A DNA stretch of 64,000 nucleotides from Istiophorus platypterus (GCA_016859345.1 CM029114.1:14836001-14900000), one strand, 5' to 3'; counted from the first letter of the stretch, positions 1-15,858 are shown. Numbers and translations: made by a program. Notes: a model not told the origin generated them from the letters alone.

Positions 1-2722
1 TTATGACCACATTTTGGATATTTCACGACTTAATGTCTTGCAAAATGTATCTTTCACAACAATGCAGCTGACGGCATTGATTCGCTATGTCGAGCATGTC
101 AGCTTGATCGTAGATGGCTGGATCTCTGGCCTGAATGTCAGCACACGGGAGTATCTTGTTCTAAGGTTCAGACATTATTATGCCTTTCAAAGAAAATTGA
201 TTCCATAAATATTTGAAAGATTTGATATGAGCGTTCTACGAAAGGTCGAGCCACATAAAGCTTGATGCATGCTTAGACAAAACAATGTAAAGCGTGGAGT
301 CATGGTATCCAAGGACTAGTTTCACCTTTATACAACATATTTTTCTCTGCAACGTTGTGAAATGTTTCTCAAGGCTAAACACACCCACAGGAGCCAGGTA
401 GTGTATCACAATGCTACCTGATATAGTCTGAACACTTAGTCAGTACACAGAAACTGCTAATGTACTGTCAAAGGCTCTCTCTCTTACTCTAGCTTTTCCT
501 CCAATGTGTCATATCCCTCTCTATGCCCCCCCGCTCTGTTAGCGGAGCTCTCTCATGACTTTTGTTTCAGATGCTGTCTATTTTTGCGGGGTGAAACGTT
601 ACCCTGACGGACCCACTGCTAAACAGACCACCACGCAACTCACCTTCCTTTGTACTCAGTTTTTTTTCCTAAGCTACCGTTTGTTCTTGACAGCGATGAA
701 TCGACGAAGTAAGTGGGGCTGTATTGTCACACAGTCGTGCAGGTATATCAAAGATAAATTCGGAACATGCGGACAATTTTCATCAAAACGATGAGAAAAG
801 AGGGAAAACACACACTGACAAACATTCCGTTTTGATGCCTCTATGTCTGTGTGGCCTGTAAGAGTGCGTGCACGCGCTTGATGGGGCATTAAGCAGGTAT
901 CAGGTTGTGTTTCCATCTGCTCAAGAGAGGGCTCTGATAGTCCTATTATTTAATCTGCTGGTTATTCTAGACACCAGGCAAGAGCCGTTTAGCCAGACAT
1001 AATTGAATGCTTCTGTGTGGGAGATCACCTTGGCCGTCTGTATGGACCACAGTGCCAAGGCTGTACGCTCAGACAATGTTGGACAAAAGACTCAAAAATA
1101 AGTGGCAGTGATTTATGCAGCACTTTGGGAGGAAATAGGCATAAAAACTAAAGTTCAAAATATTTTTTCCAATCAGTCAAGTTTGTGATAGAGCTAATAT
1201 CTGGCACATACATTTCTTATTGTAGGAAGATGAAAATTTTGGCAAAAAAACCTCCCAAAAAACTCAATATTTTAACTCAAGTTTCCCTAATATACATAAA
1301 ACAAATCCTGTGCTGACAACTCAAAACAAAGCAGTTTTATTATTTTACTTTAAATTACTTCTAAATAAGTAAGGCTTCGCCCCCCTTTTTCAACTATTTC
1401 TGGCAAAATAAGACATGTAGGCAAGATAAAATGGGCTTTTTTTTGCTGTAAATGAATCCTAACTATACCTCACCTCCTACTCTGTATGTCCGTCCGTCTT
1501 TTGACTTATAACTGTTCCACTGCAGAGATTTGCAGAGGTTTATAGTGATTTACAGAGAATACATTTTTTTCAACAGTGGGATGTACAGTACTGAATGTGT
1601 CAAAAAATGGACACATTTTCATTTCACAACACACATGCTACCTATTGAATCTACGTTTACATGAGCTTTACCATTCAGCTCAACTTTATAACAAAAACTG
1701 ATTATTATCTATTTGCTGCTACAAAATAAAGTGCAGTAGGTCCTATTATTGGACTGAAAAAGCTGCCTCATCATTGTGTATTTTGTACTCAGTTCAGTGC
1801 CTGTACTCCTTATATTTTGATTCATATGTCCTCCTTCATTGCATTTTAAATGTAATATAATTTTGGCATATAGCATTATTTATTTGTTTTTGAATTACAA
1901 CTGAGTTTCCATCTGCTCGGTTGTCTTCTGGTAAGGTTTCCACCCCGACATGTGGCAAAAATTAAACATAACTGCCCCTCCGACAAACTAGTTTTGAATG
2001 CCTCTTATGATAGTAAAGTAACTAGTGAGAGGAAGCACTAGAGATTTTGCTTTTTCATAAAACAGACACAGCAGCTGCATTTTAGCTTTTCCTTTGGACA
2101 ATCCCTCTAGGCTGGAACATAGTGTGAAATAAACATCAAGGACAAATAAATGTCTTTAATCCCTGCCTCCAACCTGAACCCATATGTATTTATTATGCAG
2201 TGAGCTATAACCTAGATTTGGGGGAAAAATATTCCAATAAATAAAAAGTTTCAGTTTTCTGAATATTTTGCAACCGCGTCCCTTGAATGTTTCACTTGAG
2301 TGAGTACAACCTCCTAGTCTGTTATCACATGGTCAAAGGTCATACCACCATCTGTCATCATTTGAACTCATCCTTCTTTCTGATTCGTCCTCCCTCAGAC
2401 TTTCCCAGAGAGCTGTTTCATCAAAGCAGCTTCCAAATGAACTTACACTGACACTCAAATTACTGATGTTCATTTTTGATTAAAAATGCATAGTGCTGAT
2501 GATAAGTCAATATCAAAAACTGAGAACTTTGTATAATCTACCTTATCAAGATCTTAAATTAGATTATTTTAAAGACTGTGTCAGTATTTCAGACACAATT
2601 CACTGATAAATGTGAATGAGTAATATTACCAAAGACATGACACAGAATACTCAAATATATGACTAGCAGTAGTGCCATTATAGAGATATCAGTTAAAAAG
2701 AGAGAGAAAAAAGAATACTTAC
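1..2722 (-). other. adgrl3: adgrl3 intron (3' of the lectin exons), no exon seen
   Basis: AT-rich intronic DNA between the last lectin exon and the olfactomedin exon expected beyond the left edge. I found no stretch in any minus-strand frame resembling the olfactomedin domain, and no recognisable repeat family. The short open frames here are not supported by any motif. Confidence 0.7.
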
Positions 2723-2832
2723 TATAAGGGACGCACTCATACTGGACTTCCAGGTATTTGTATGTCCCAGGGCAGGGGTCTGGAAAGACATCGGGCCCAG
2801 CCACCACTGCACACTGGGTACGGTTGTTGCAT
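2723..2832 (-). CDS. adgrl3: adgrl3 exon encoding the end of the lectin domain
   Basis: A 110-base exon, acceptor GTAG and donor TATA|GTAAGT. The first base completes an arginine codon split with the previous exon, then CNNRTQCAVVAGPDVFPDPC and PGTYKYLEVQYECVPY follow. It supplies the last four lectin cysteines and the CPGTYKYLEV signature that closes the domain. It ends with one leftover base (A), fitting an isoleucine at the junction, as in VPYIFVCPG of the family, so the next exon should be the olfactomedin one outside the window. A small alternative insert is known at this junction in some latrophilins; I could not identify such a mini-exon here. Confidence 0.96.
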
Positions 2833-3236
2833 CTACATGGGGAAGATGGTTAAAGAGGATGATATGTTAGTTGAACAATTCCAGATGCAAAGACATATGC
2901 TCAAAAACATTCACTGAAAAGTACGTGTGTTTTTGAAGTCTAAAGCACTCTATGATACATTACCCACATTCTGATATACAGTAATGTACACTGAGATGTA
3001 TTATATCCACTCATGTGATTCAACATACTCACTCGCACACTTGAGTGTCATCTATGTTTAAGGACCCTTTAAACTGACAAGAGAGTTGACAATATGTCCT
3101 TACTGGTACACCCAGAGTGAAAATTACACGAATAGAATCACTGAGTTCAGCTGTACACAAGGTGATCCACAGTATCTACTGAAGAGCTGTTGGACAAGGA
3201 CACCTCTGGTGTGTGTGTGTGTGTGTTTGTGTGTGT

Positions 3237-3279
<43 letters not shown>

Positions 3280-3569
3280 CGTGCGTGTGCCTATCTGTCT
3301 GTGTGTACTTGTACTTATATCTTTGTGAGGACGAGCTTAAGTTATATACATAATGGAGTGCGGACATTTTGGGAAATTGAGTGTCTTCATAAAGATTGAA
3401 GTACAAGTGTGCGTGTGTGGAGAACAATAACCTATGGCTTTGAGAGTATTTTGCGACAGACTCCAGATAATTAAATCTAATTATCAGAGGGACCCTCCCC
3501 TCTGACACACAAAAAGTAAGTATTTCTCACAATTATTAAGCAAGGTTATGTAAGACACAATGCACTATA

Positions 3570-3626
<57 letters not shown>

Positions 3627-5067
3627 AGAGAGAGAGTGAGAGAGAGAGAGTACAGTATATGTACTATGCGCCCCTGAGGGTTTGTGTTTGCATGCATGCA
3701 CAGTATATGTGCAATTATAAAAATGCATATAAATACATATACGATATTTATGTGTGAGTGCGTGTAGTTACAAATGCCAAGACCCCTCCTCACAACCAAG
3801 GATGATTTGTTGGGGCACAAATCGAGCCCATATATTACCATGATACATACATGTTATAACATAAAATGCTATCCCGTCAATTTTACTTCATCTCAGAGGC
3901 ATTTCCTGTTTTGAAATAACCAAGAATATTTTATGTGCAAGAATAGGGACAAAGGAGGCTGGAGGAGAAATGGCTTATTTTAAGAAGGCTGATGAGCCAT
4001 TTCTACTCTCATCTGAATATTTCCTTTCAATTAGTACAACTGTTCTGTCTCTCCCTCTTTCCCTCTCTGCACACCTGTCAGACAGGCGACATTTATATTA
4101 AAAACATTCAGATTCTCCCATTGAGATATTTTTAATGAGCATGCCAAACCCCTCAAGTCTCCTTTCTTTCAGTATCACATTCAACAATTTGCATAATGAA
4201 ATATGCATGAGAGCTAATTTAATTTTTACTCAAAATTCTGATATAACACACAGAACTAATGTAGACTAAATGGACCTACCTACTGTGACATATATTGGTG
4301 TCTATTGTTGACCAGTGTGTCTGTGGTCAAGTGAGGGGGTACTGGAGTTTAAAAGGTTTAAAAACTCTACGTGTTGCGATGTCTGTCATATTCTAATAAC
4401 AATACCCGCCAGTCTTCTCTCCTCCCTCCCTCCCTCTTTTTTTTCTCGCCTCTGTGCTTTTTAATTTCTTGCCCCGGTGCTTTCATCATCGGTCACCTGT
4501 CATCAGTTCAAGTTGTGGACTGGGGGGGACACAAAACTGACAAGGTGCCACAACTTTGCTCACAACACCCACTGATGGACACGACTGGCTGTGCCACATC
4601 GTGGAACAGAACACAAAGCCCCGCTTAATGACCTCAAATATTTGCTAGCGCAGAAACCACCAGTTATGATGTCATCCCGCTGCGAGATGAAGACAACTGA
4701 TTAGAGCTACCTGTTTCACTTAAAACTCTGGGCTCAAAAGTACTGCCACAGGCGCAAGTGTAAGATTAATTATTTCCACACACAAACTTTAAGGAGAAGG
4801 GACTTGAACTCTGGTAACACCAAGAAATCCCTGGGGCTTTATAAAAAAAATGATCATCCCTAAAGAAGATGGGAAAAAAAATCCAGCTGACAGAAAAAGA
4901 TGCTAGTGGTTTGGGCAAAGAAACCAAATGACATTAAAAAAGTAATTGTACTAAGTCAACAGAATCCAAAAATAACTGAATTACAGGAAATTTAAAAAAA
5001 CAAAAAACAAAAACAAACTTTGATGCAGGGAACCGGTACTGTGGCAGAAGGAAAAGATGCAAATTTG

Positions 5068-5114
<47 letters not shown>

Positions 5115-8100
5115 TTATTTTGCACAAGCTCTAGTTATATGTATGTTCGTGTGTATATTTCTGCTTTATGACACTGCAAAAAAGGCTCCATTCTTGGGAC
5201 TTTCACGATTGAGTCATAAAACAGTGAAGGTTATTGACTGGTATTTTAAATAGAGGTTATAGAGCAAAGATTTAACATAATCTTTTGTGTGCTCTATCTC
5301 TCCGCTATCACTCCTTCTCTCTGTCCATTTTTGTCAGCACTATCTTTCTATTTCTTCTTCACATACTCTCTAAGCCAAGATAATAAACCAATTTCTTTCT
5401 CAGCCTTTGTCTTCATCCTTCCAACCAAGGAATTATTCCTCTCCATTCCTCTTTCTTTGTCTCTCATTCTCACTGCCTGTTTTTTTCAGTCTGTTTATCT
5501 ATCTTAAACCCACTTAGCTGCAGTTTCCGCAGTCACACCCAGATATATGTGGTAGGCCTCTTATTGTTGGCTTCCTTCTCCCCCTGTCTTCTCTCCCTCC
5601 TTAATATCTTTCTCATCCCTGCCTCCCTCAGGGCGTCATCTCTAGCCTCCCTCTGTTTCTCCCTCAATCCTCCATCCTTAGTAAAGCCTGTGCTGACGTC
5701 ACCATTCTGTCTGAGCCAGTAGTCTGAGTCAGATCCAAAAAAGACTCCCTTATGTCCCCAGTACCTCCAGCTCCTTCTCTTTTTTTTTTTCTCTCTGTTG
5801 CGCTCACTGCTTCTCTGCCAAACGTGTTTATCCAACAGCCTTAGAAAACATAAAAAAACATCAGCAAAAACTCCCAAATCGTGTCCTCTCTGCATTCTGA
5901 CCCATAATGAATGGAGATGCAGAACATGCACATATGCTCCCTCACACACACCTTTTGCAACCTATGGCTTTTTTTTTTAACATACTGTCAAACACCAAAA
6001 TGACTCTATATTTTTCTTTTGTGTTTTTCTTAGTGTTGGCAGAAAAGCTCCTTTTTTTAATTAGCATGGCCACATCAAAACAAGGCAGTGGCCTGGATAC
6101 CGCCTTGCCTGCTGGCTTTCTTCCCTGCAATGTGTAACTCACACAAACACACACACAAAAACACACACACAAACACACACACAAACAAACTCTTCGCTAA
6201 CAAAGTGTCAGGCAGGGAAAGAGAAAGCTGCGATGCTGCAGTGGGTGCTGCTGTTGTTATTGTCTCTGATGTTTTTCACTTTGTTTGGCAGACCTCCCTT
6301 CACTCCGTCTCTGTCGCTCTGTCTCTATCCCTCATATAAACATAACTGACTGACTGATGATTTGATGAAGCTGATGCTGGCTGATGGAGCTTGTGTGTGT
6401 GTGTATGTGTGTGTGTGTGTGTATGTGTGTGCATATGTGCTAGCACATGCATGTGTCTGCGAGCAGATGTAAAATGGAATAAATATTTGTGGGTGCGCAT
6501 CTGCCAACATGTGTGAATGTGCTTGAGTGCAGATGTGTTGTAGAACTATGTAATTACAGAGCAAGTGAGAGCTGGGAACTAATCCTCATGAGCTGAATGA
6601 GGTGTCTGAGAGTGAGTGACGTGCAAGCCAGTCAAATACAGTCAAACCATTCCACAATGCTGTCATCTTCTAAACACTGTGAACATGCTCAACACATACA
6701 GACTTTCTGGAATGGGGCCTTAACCCTGTAAACACAGATACAAAAACATACACACACGATATACTGTGTTTCCATATAAAAAAATCCTCTCCAACACGAG
6801 CGGTACATTAACCCCCCCCCCATAGGACACATGTAGACAGGAGTCTGAACCACTGACTCCGCATTTTTGTAAAACTTCTATATCATTGATTCCTCTCTGT
6901 CCTGTTATTGTGGACATGTCCGAACTAAATGTGGCCCTTTGACTCATTCACAGACTCAACTTGTTTCCCCGTGAAGGCCTAGGGATTATGGGAAGGTGCT
7001 CTTTTGGCTAAAAAACACTAATATATATAACTAACAACTAATAATATAACTAAAAATGAATAACATCAAAAAATGACTGCCCTTGTCTAGTCACATGAAG
7101 CAGTCCACAGGACATACAGGTGAGAAAGGCTTTACTCCAAGGCCTGATTTTTAGTTATTAATGCTGTTATGAATATCAGGGGGATTTTGAATAAGGTTGC
7201 CTCATTTCTGGGACAGAGGCTGGAAGTTTCATGCTTTCTAAACTCTGCTGAGAGATGATAAGCAATAACAATAATGTGAGCATGTAAGTCATTGTTAAAC
7301 AGTATTATTATTAGTAGTATAATCATCACAAAAAATCATTATAAAAACACACATAACAGAATGTTGTGGAATTATAAAGTGAAAATTCCTAACACAATTA
7401 TCAGAGACCAAACAAGCTGTGTCTAAAATCCCTCCCTATTTATCATATGGTACGCGATATTTAGCTAGTTAACCAGTTTGAGCCAACAAGTATGTTTTGG
7501 AGGAAAAATAATTGTGACCATATTAGGTTTTACTATGAACATAGGATATGTTGTTAATTTAAGTATTTTGCAGCCACAAATATGCTGGTTTCTGTCAAAA
7601 TATCCAGTCTTGTAGTACAAGCTCCACTTGTAGAGACTACAGCATTACTGACCTTTTTATTGGTTTAGGTTCTAACAGCACTTGGTCAGGGTTAGGAAAA
7701 GAGCTTTGTCTGCATTAATACAGAAAAAGGCTATGGACACTTCAGATGAAACATGTTTATTTACCTTTAAGCAAAAATTGAATCTTCCACAGACGTCCCG
7801 TGGACGTGAGGCCTGTTTCAGTCTTTAAAAAAACAAAAAAAACAAAAGCAAAACAGTTGTTTCTTATCATAACCCAGCCAGCGATTATATTGCCACCATA
7901 GCATGACTGGGTAAACAAATGGACTGTATATGAATGTAGTTGCTAGGAGATAGGGTTGAAAATGTATACACTATATAGTTTCCTTATAAAGTTTCACTTT
8001 GGAACAAAGTAGCGGTACCAAGACATGTACACAACAATCAAACAATGAAATAGAGCCTCTAGAGAGAGGCCTCCTTCAGTGATGATGCAAAATGAACAGG

Positions 8101-9592
8101 ATTTATCAATGTCTGAAATTTCGAATAATTTCACTTCTGTTTACTACAGAGTAAACTACTGAATGTCTATTTTTCTGCATAGGGAGCAGTGGGTTATTCA
8201 AATGAGAGGATTTTAGACATTATTTTTTCTTTCTTTTTAAAATTTTATTTTTAAAAATTGAAAAGTGAAAAACTAAACATTCAAGGACAGAGTGTATGAT
8301 CTCTTCACAACTTTGACACATCTTTCATAACTGTAAGCATCCTCTAACTTCTCTTTTCACACCAGCAAAAAACTGACGTTCACAATAAAACCTCTTGCTC
8401 TGCAACGGTCGGATCATGCGATATGGATTCATGGACTGCATAATGTCACCATCGTGTTTTACTGGGTTTGTTCCATTTTTTCGTGCAGAAAACAGTCTGG
8501 AAAAACATGTTCTGCCTTTAACATTTAGACTCATACATAAATCCATGATAAAATAGACTGTGGACGAAATGGTGGGCATGGTTGGGTAACGCAGACTGAA
8601 ATTTTCTGCAAAAAAAAAAAAAAAGAAAAAAATGAAGAATGGAATGTAAAAGGAGTTTATCTCACACTGCATAGTGAAATTCAGTTATCCATCCATCTTT
8701 TAGCTATATTAGCTTTTCCTGCGAGGGTCATGGGAGTGGCCGGACCAGTCCCAGCTGACATTGGGTGAGAGGCAGGGTACAACCTGGACAGGTCGCCAAT
8801 CTATCACAAGGCTGACATGTAGAGACAAACAACCATTCACACTCATATTCACACCTACAGGCAATTTAGAGTTGTCAGTTGGCCTAACCTGCATGTCTTT
8901 GGGAGCCAGGGTACCCGGAGGAAACCCTGATGGATTCTTTAATCAAGAATATATTTTGTCCATTCTCAGTGGTGTCTAAAATGTAGTGGCCTTTATAAAG
9001 CCTTTAAAAAGTGACCCCTTTTATTTCCTTTTAAGTCTTATATGTTTCCCCCAATGTTTACCTTCATTTCATTTTGCTGCAGGTCAATAGGAAATAAAAA
9101 AATATGCTTTGCCATCTAGTTCCACACACAATCACAGTAAAACACAACTCAACAAAAGTTATTGCTAGATAATACCAATGTAAAGTACATCATATCAGTA
9201 GTCCCAGCTATCTAAAAAATAGAATGAATGCAATACTGTAAAAATACTTTAAAAAGCAAGAGTAAAAATTTTCCCATGGTAAAAAAATGACAGATGTCAT
9301 AAGGTTGTGACACATTGTGAGAAGAAATTGAACTGAAAACCCCAAACTGGGGAAAAATTAAGCAGAGGGAGTTGAGCAGTAGGAAAAACAGTTCGTGAAA
9401 ATAACAAAGGGAAGGGGGCGAGATGAATTTCACACAGCTCTTTATGTCCTGCGGGAATTCAGGAAACCCACTGGACAGCAGACAGACCACAGTTACTGTA
9501 TCTTGCTACAGGAAAAAAAAAGCTGTTAGGCTGACCATACACACTCTCTCCCACTATCTAGCTATCTCTCCCTCTCTCTCTCTCTCTCTCTC

Positions 9593-9623
<31 letters not shown>

Positions 9624-12010
9624 TACTAATACACTTTTCAGGGAGATTCTCCTGCTACTGGCCTCGTTTCAGCTTTATTAGCTCCCTGATGTAGTTATAC
9701 ACACATATATAGTAGGCTGTTTGGAGATGGACAAATGGAGTGATGGGAATGGATGTTGAACAGGCAGAATAAAGAGCGGAGGAAAATGTGTGTGGATGCA
9801 GAGGAACTGGGATGTATTAAGTAATTGAAGAGAGAGAAACAGGCATTGTGACTGACAGGCAAGAGAAGAAGGGCAAGACAGACAGGCTTCTGTGTGAGTT
9901 TGTGTGAGTAAATCTGTGTGTATGTCTACGATAGGGTATAGTGAAGCAGAAACATTGCACCCTATGCCAGTGCCACCATACCACACTTAAAATAAGAAAT
10001 GACAGATCTGTCTCTTTCTTTTTCTCCCACACACATACACACAAACACTATTATACTCCACGGCGGTCCCTGCGTGTCTGTCAGCCCTTGAACAGCCTGC
10101 CAGACAAGTCACAGGTAAAATAATGTTGTTTTCCCCACTGGGAAAAAGCTTTGAAATGTGCTGCATTATTAATATTTGGCTGGAGGATGTCACTCTCTCC
10201 CATTTTTCTCCCATTCTTCCTGAAGCAAGTCATGTATATGATTTGTGTCCAATATGTATCTGCTGTCAAATGAACTGTACACCTGACATTATCATGCCTG
10301 CACTTTGGGAATATGAATTCTGGCTGGAAAGATGATAGAAGTCAATGATGGAAAAACGAGTATATAAGTATATAAAATTTTCTGTCTGTCTGCAAACCAC
10401 CACATTGCAGTCAAGTCAATAAAATCGCCAGCTTCCACTGGGACATTTCCACGAAGAGATATAAGATGTTTTAAAAATCAGATAGTTGCAAACTTTTTAC
10501 CTGCAAAGTGAGGACCAGCTGTATCCAAATGGAAAGCAGTGCATACAATTATGCACCTTATACAATGCCTGTGACACTGTTAAAGCAGGATATGATGTGA
10601 AAAAAAATTGCACTGAATGTGAAATGTGTGGAGAAAGTTTTCAGGATGTAATGTGACAGTGAGTAATATGACATCTGTATGGCTGCTGGAGGTGTTTTTT
10701 TTTTTTTTAACCGAACTGTATGGAAACTAGAAATGTGATGGATGTTAATCCGGCCTTTTAAAAACAACCTTTTTTGTTGTTGCTAGCAAAATAGCTGAAT
10801 ATCATTATTTGCTACAGGACATTATTTTTTTCGGAATCTGAACTGTTTTACAAAAAACAATGTGCTTAATAATGCTAGTGTAAGTACTCTAATACATAGT
10901 GGCATCCAAATAATGCACACAAACACTTTATGCCCTCACTCTTGCTAGCAGGCAACAGCCAAGTATAGTTCTTAAGCTTTGGCATCTCTCCTCTCCTCTT
11001 CTCCCCACTCCTTTTCCATTGGTAACCATGGCAACTTCCACGTCGTCCGATTCCAGGACACACTCGGGGAGTCTTCCTCCTGATTCCACCTAGCAACATT
11101 CCTCTGCTGGCTTCCCTGTGTTTCTCTGTGCTTTGCATCTGTGTGTGCGTGCATTTCCCGATGTGACACCTCTTTCTCCACAGTTTAATCCAAGACCACC
11201 TGCTTGCACAAAACTACAAATCCTCCTAAAAGCTAAAAGATGAGTAGCATTTCAGACAGCTAGGTTGTCTCTCCTGGAAGCTGAAAAGCAGAGAAGCGTG
11301 TAAGCGTGACACCATCACCGTCAAGACAACAGAGCTTGCGAAACCGAGACACTGTCTTGTAGGATTTATTAAGCCTAACCTTGTGATGCACAAAAAAAAT
11401 TGCATGCTGTTGTGTGTATGTATGTATGTATATGTGCAGGAGGAGGAGGAGGAGGGCTGCTTTATTTTCCTGGTTTGGTTTTGCACTTAAGTGTCAATGT
11501 CAAAGTATCCAGTCAGTCAGAAAGTCAGGCACTGCCTACATGCCACCATGTCTGACGCACTAAGTCAGATGCAGGTCTCTGGATGTGTCAGACATTGTGT
11601 GAGTGTGTGTGGGAGAGATGTAAAGAAAGAAAGAGGGTGTGTGGTGTCTAGACCATTCTAAAACTGTTCTCAGGCAACCATGTAGCTTAGGTGCTCGCTG
11701 AAGCATGATAACTAAGGTTGGCAGAGCTGTGGTGACAGGAGAAAAGGGTCAGACAGTGGAGACTTTGAAATGTGGACATACAGAGGTTTTGGAAGAACAA
11801 CAGTTGTCAGTTAGGGTGAATGCACTGTATAATGGTGTGTAAGTGGGTGGATAGAGGAGAATGTGGCTATGTGTAAGGGATAATAATAGTAAGTTTGTGT
11901 TCAATGGTGCCATATATCTGAGGGAAAGTTTCTATATATGTGTCTCAGGAAAGACTGTATGCCAGAATTTGTAATTCTCACAATATACTGTATGAATCTA
12001 TCTGTGAGTA

Positions 12011-12052
<42 letters not shown>

Positions 12053-14703
12053 TGAGAGAGAGAGAAAGAGTGTGTACATATGTATGAATGTGTGTGGGCC
12101 CTAATTACCGAACTGAGCAAGGGTGACAGTTGGGCCCCTAGGGTGCTGCAGGGCATCTCCTGTAACTGTGGTGACTATATGAGGGTGGCAGCACACACAT
12201 ACACACACACACACACAAACACACGCACACACATACTAAGTAGGACACTTCCAGATATGACCTCATTCAGCAGGGAGCAGGCTAGTTAATGTAGGGAAAA
12301 GACGAGTGAATAAAGAGACAGAAAAAGCCGGAGATAGATATAATAACAAGATATCGTTATTAATATCCTGGTGAGTCCACATCTACAAGACATCACACAC
12401 AAACACACATTAAAACACACATACACACTCACACACACACACACACGCACACACACACACGCAAAGTAGAAATAGCCTCAGTTGACTCATTCCAAAACTT
12501 CAATTTAGCAGATAATATTGTTTTTGTATTTAGAGTCACTGGGCTGGAATAATGATAGAAAATGTAAGATTTATGTAAGGTTAGAGCATTTATTTATCCG
12601 TGTTTCTGTCATTACGTGTTCCACCTCTCTCTTCTTCTCCTGTGTTTACAGAGACGGATTAGACTCAAAAAGAGAAGACAGATGAAGCGCAGGTATGCCT
12701 TCAAAAAAAAGTGCCAGATTGTATGACATACTTCACTGGTCACACATTCCTGGATTGTAGCACATGGCTAGCACTAGATTGCAGTCTGTGATTCAAGTTT
12801 TTTCTTTTTTCTTTTTTTTTTTTTAATTCAGAGTCAAAGGGAAAAGAACTTCAGAGGTTTCTTTATAGTCTCACATGTGAATGGTTCAAACGTGGGTGCA
12901 CACTCGTAACACACATACACACGTACAGAAGGAACCGTAGATGTATGCCCCTGCACATGTGTACACACAGGCATATACACACAAATACGTTCACACACTA
13001 GCACACTAGCCTGATGCTTTTGAAGGCTGAGACTCAATCTTAAAGAGACAGGCTGCCAGGAGAAGTTGACCAAGCTTGGGAACTGATTTGCAACTCTCAA
13101 TTTCACAGTGTGTGTCTCTGTGTAAGTGTGTCGGCATGCATACATGAGCACGCAGGCATGTTCATGAAGGCATGCATGTGTATTCATTCTTATGTGTGCA
13201 CACAGGGCTATTGCATAGTTATGTGTTAGCAAAGATCATGCACCTGAGATCCCTGGGGTCATTGAAGGCTGGGGCTTGAGCTTGAGACTAGGGATGTCTC
13301 TATAGCCCTCAGCCCTGATGCATTAGATCAAGAGAGGGACAAAATATAGAATATATACTGTAAACTGTGGGCAGTATGCTGAACCACATAAGCCCTTGCA
13401 TTTAAGTTTAAACCACACCATTACCCTGTGCTAGGGAATGAAAAAAGTGAATGGCAAATCATGGAAAGGCAATGAAAACTAAAATAAATAGTGAGGGAGA
13501 AAGGAAAAGTGACAGCGACAGTGAGAAGTAGGGAGTGAGAAGCAATTTGAGGATTGAAAAGCGGTAAAAAAAAATGGAAATGGAGTGAGAAAAATGAGGA
13601 TATCAAGAGAGTGATAGGCAGGAGAATAATAAATAAAGCATGTTGCTATTTTATATTTACTAAAGCAAGGGAGAGAAGGGGAGTGGAGGAGAAAGGGAAC
13701 AACTTCCTATGCTTGTCCTTCTTCTCAAAGTGGCTTCCCTTTGTGCTGAGGGACTTTTTCAAGAGGGATGGTGTGGGATAGAAAAAAGAGAGAGCAATAG
13801 AGAGGATGAGAGGGGAGAGAAAGAAAGGCAGAAGGGCAAACAAGGTGACAAGGTGGGAGAGCAGTATAGAGGTGTCAGGGGAAGGTCTGTTTGAAGTCCA
13901 GAAGTAATTTTCTAACATGGTAGCTGTGGCAGGGGTAGCAAAACAGAGTTTGTGTGCCTGTGTGCACTGCCTACACATTCTTCAGAGTGTCCACACTTAC
14001 AGCCTCAAGTGCCTGAATGCATGTGTGTGAGACTGAGAGAGAGAATCAGCGAGTGCGCTGAAAGGTATTCGGTCCATGAAGCACTCAAGTATCAGTGAGG
14101 GACAAGGAGTGCATTGAGAAACATCTCCATAGAAGCCATCAAGTGACTTTAATGTCAGTAAATCGCTGTAAGTTGCAGGCACTCCACCATTTTGGCCTGC
14201 GGCTCTCTCCCCGTGCAGAAATGAACAACCCGAACCTTGCCACACCCTAACTGAAGCCAACAGAGCTTCTTAAAAAATACAGTGACACTGATTCTGATTA
14301 TTAGGGTGGACATTTGTGCCGGGGGAGTGAGTCTACTAAAACGTACATTTTCCTAATAAAATAACAATAGTCAGACCTGACTAAAGGAAAGTTTAAACAA
14401 AGAATGCTCAGTAGCCATTTTGAAATAGAAGCGCTTCAGCTTAAATCCCGATAAAACGGAGTGAGTCATTGAACCGAAGCCAGTATATCACTAAAACAGA
14501 TTAAGCGTAACTTTCATGGCCACGGCTTCGTTTCCCCTTCAACCCAGTGTATCCCAATGGGGAGATAATCTGGGAAATGCAGCGATATCAGGTCCTCTCT
14601 AGGTTGCCTGAGAAGCCTTGTGAGACCCTCTGGAGATATGAGGCTTTGATATCAAGACCAATTATGTGGTATGGCACACACAAACACACACACACAAACA
14701 TTT

Positions 14704-14770
<67 letters not shown>

Positions 14771-15816
14771 CACACAAAGGGACATACACACATGTACATA
14801 CACACACACCCTGGCCTTGGAGAGTGGTAGAGAGGAAAACAAAGAGACAATGTGATACTGAGGAAACACTGGGCAGGCGGAACATGCTCTGATTTTATCA
14901 GCCAGTGGAGCTGGGCTTGAAAGCCAGAGACGATACAGACATAGAGGGAATGAGAGAGTGGAAACCAGACAGGCTGAAACAGACTGAGGAAGAGAGGTAT
15001 GTGAGTATGGGAAAGAGCCAAATGCACACACATATACACACACAACCCTACTGCAATTTGTGCTAGAGCCCAAATGAAGCCTTCAATATGGAAAGAAACA
15101 CACTAGACATGTGCATTTGCACACTCAAAGATTCAGTACGTCCATTTATGTTAAACACTGGTGCACTCACTGTGTGCATAAGCATATCTGAGCTGGGCTT
15201 CGTTCTCGTCTGTGCACGTATAATATTAAAGATGGGTGAAAAATTCAAGGAAAACCCAGAAAAACAAGTGGAGAAACAGGATAACAATGCTCAATTTCAT
15301 AGGTCAGGACGGGTCAGCGAATGCTTTGACGAGTATGAAAATGATATGAATCATAGCTGTGGTCTTAGCAGTCGCCAGATCTTTAACCAGTTGAACACCT
15401 ATGGTAGATTTGGACTGATGTGTCACAAAACAGTCTCAAACACCATCATCCGAACAACAAATGAGGGAATATCTTTTGGGAAAATAGTGTTCATCCCTCT
15501 AGTATAGACTTGAAGAATCAATGCAAAGGTGTACTGAAGCTTTTCTGGGGGCTCGTGGTGGCGCAACACCTTACTGAGACACTTTATATTGGTTTTTCCT
15601 TTCACTTGTCACCCTTCTGTATTTGCACAGGCTCATACAAAAACTCACTCGAAGCCTTTTACAAAACACACACACATACACACACTAAAAGTATATGTGA
15701 TAAACAGTTGTTTCCAGTCTGAGTCACCTCCACAGAGGATCCCCTCAAGATTAAGTTTGGCCTCTGGCTCTGCTAATTGGAGCTTAAAGCCTAGTGTAGC
15801 CCCTCGGCAGTGTATG

Positions 15817-15858
<42 letters not shown>

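Noticed and set aside
1..2722. Search for the olfactomedin exon or a latrophilin mini-exon left of the lectin exons
   Set aside because: No open frame with olfactomedin motifs was found; a 15-base mini-exon cannot be identified reliably by eye.
14588..15073. Long minus-strand open frames of Cys/Val repeats (and Thr/His repeats on the plus strand)
   Set aside because: Translations of the (CA/TG)n tract at 14.7 kb; no codon structure or domain outside the repeat.
15088..15507. 139-codon plus-strand open frame beginning MERNTLDMCI
   Set aside because: Not repeat-derived, but no recognisable domain, no splice context and AT-rich codon use; it lies in an adgrl3 intron. Most likely chance.
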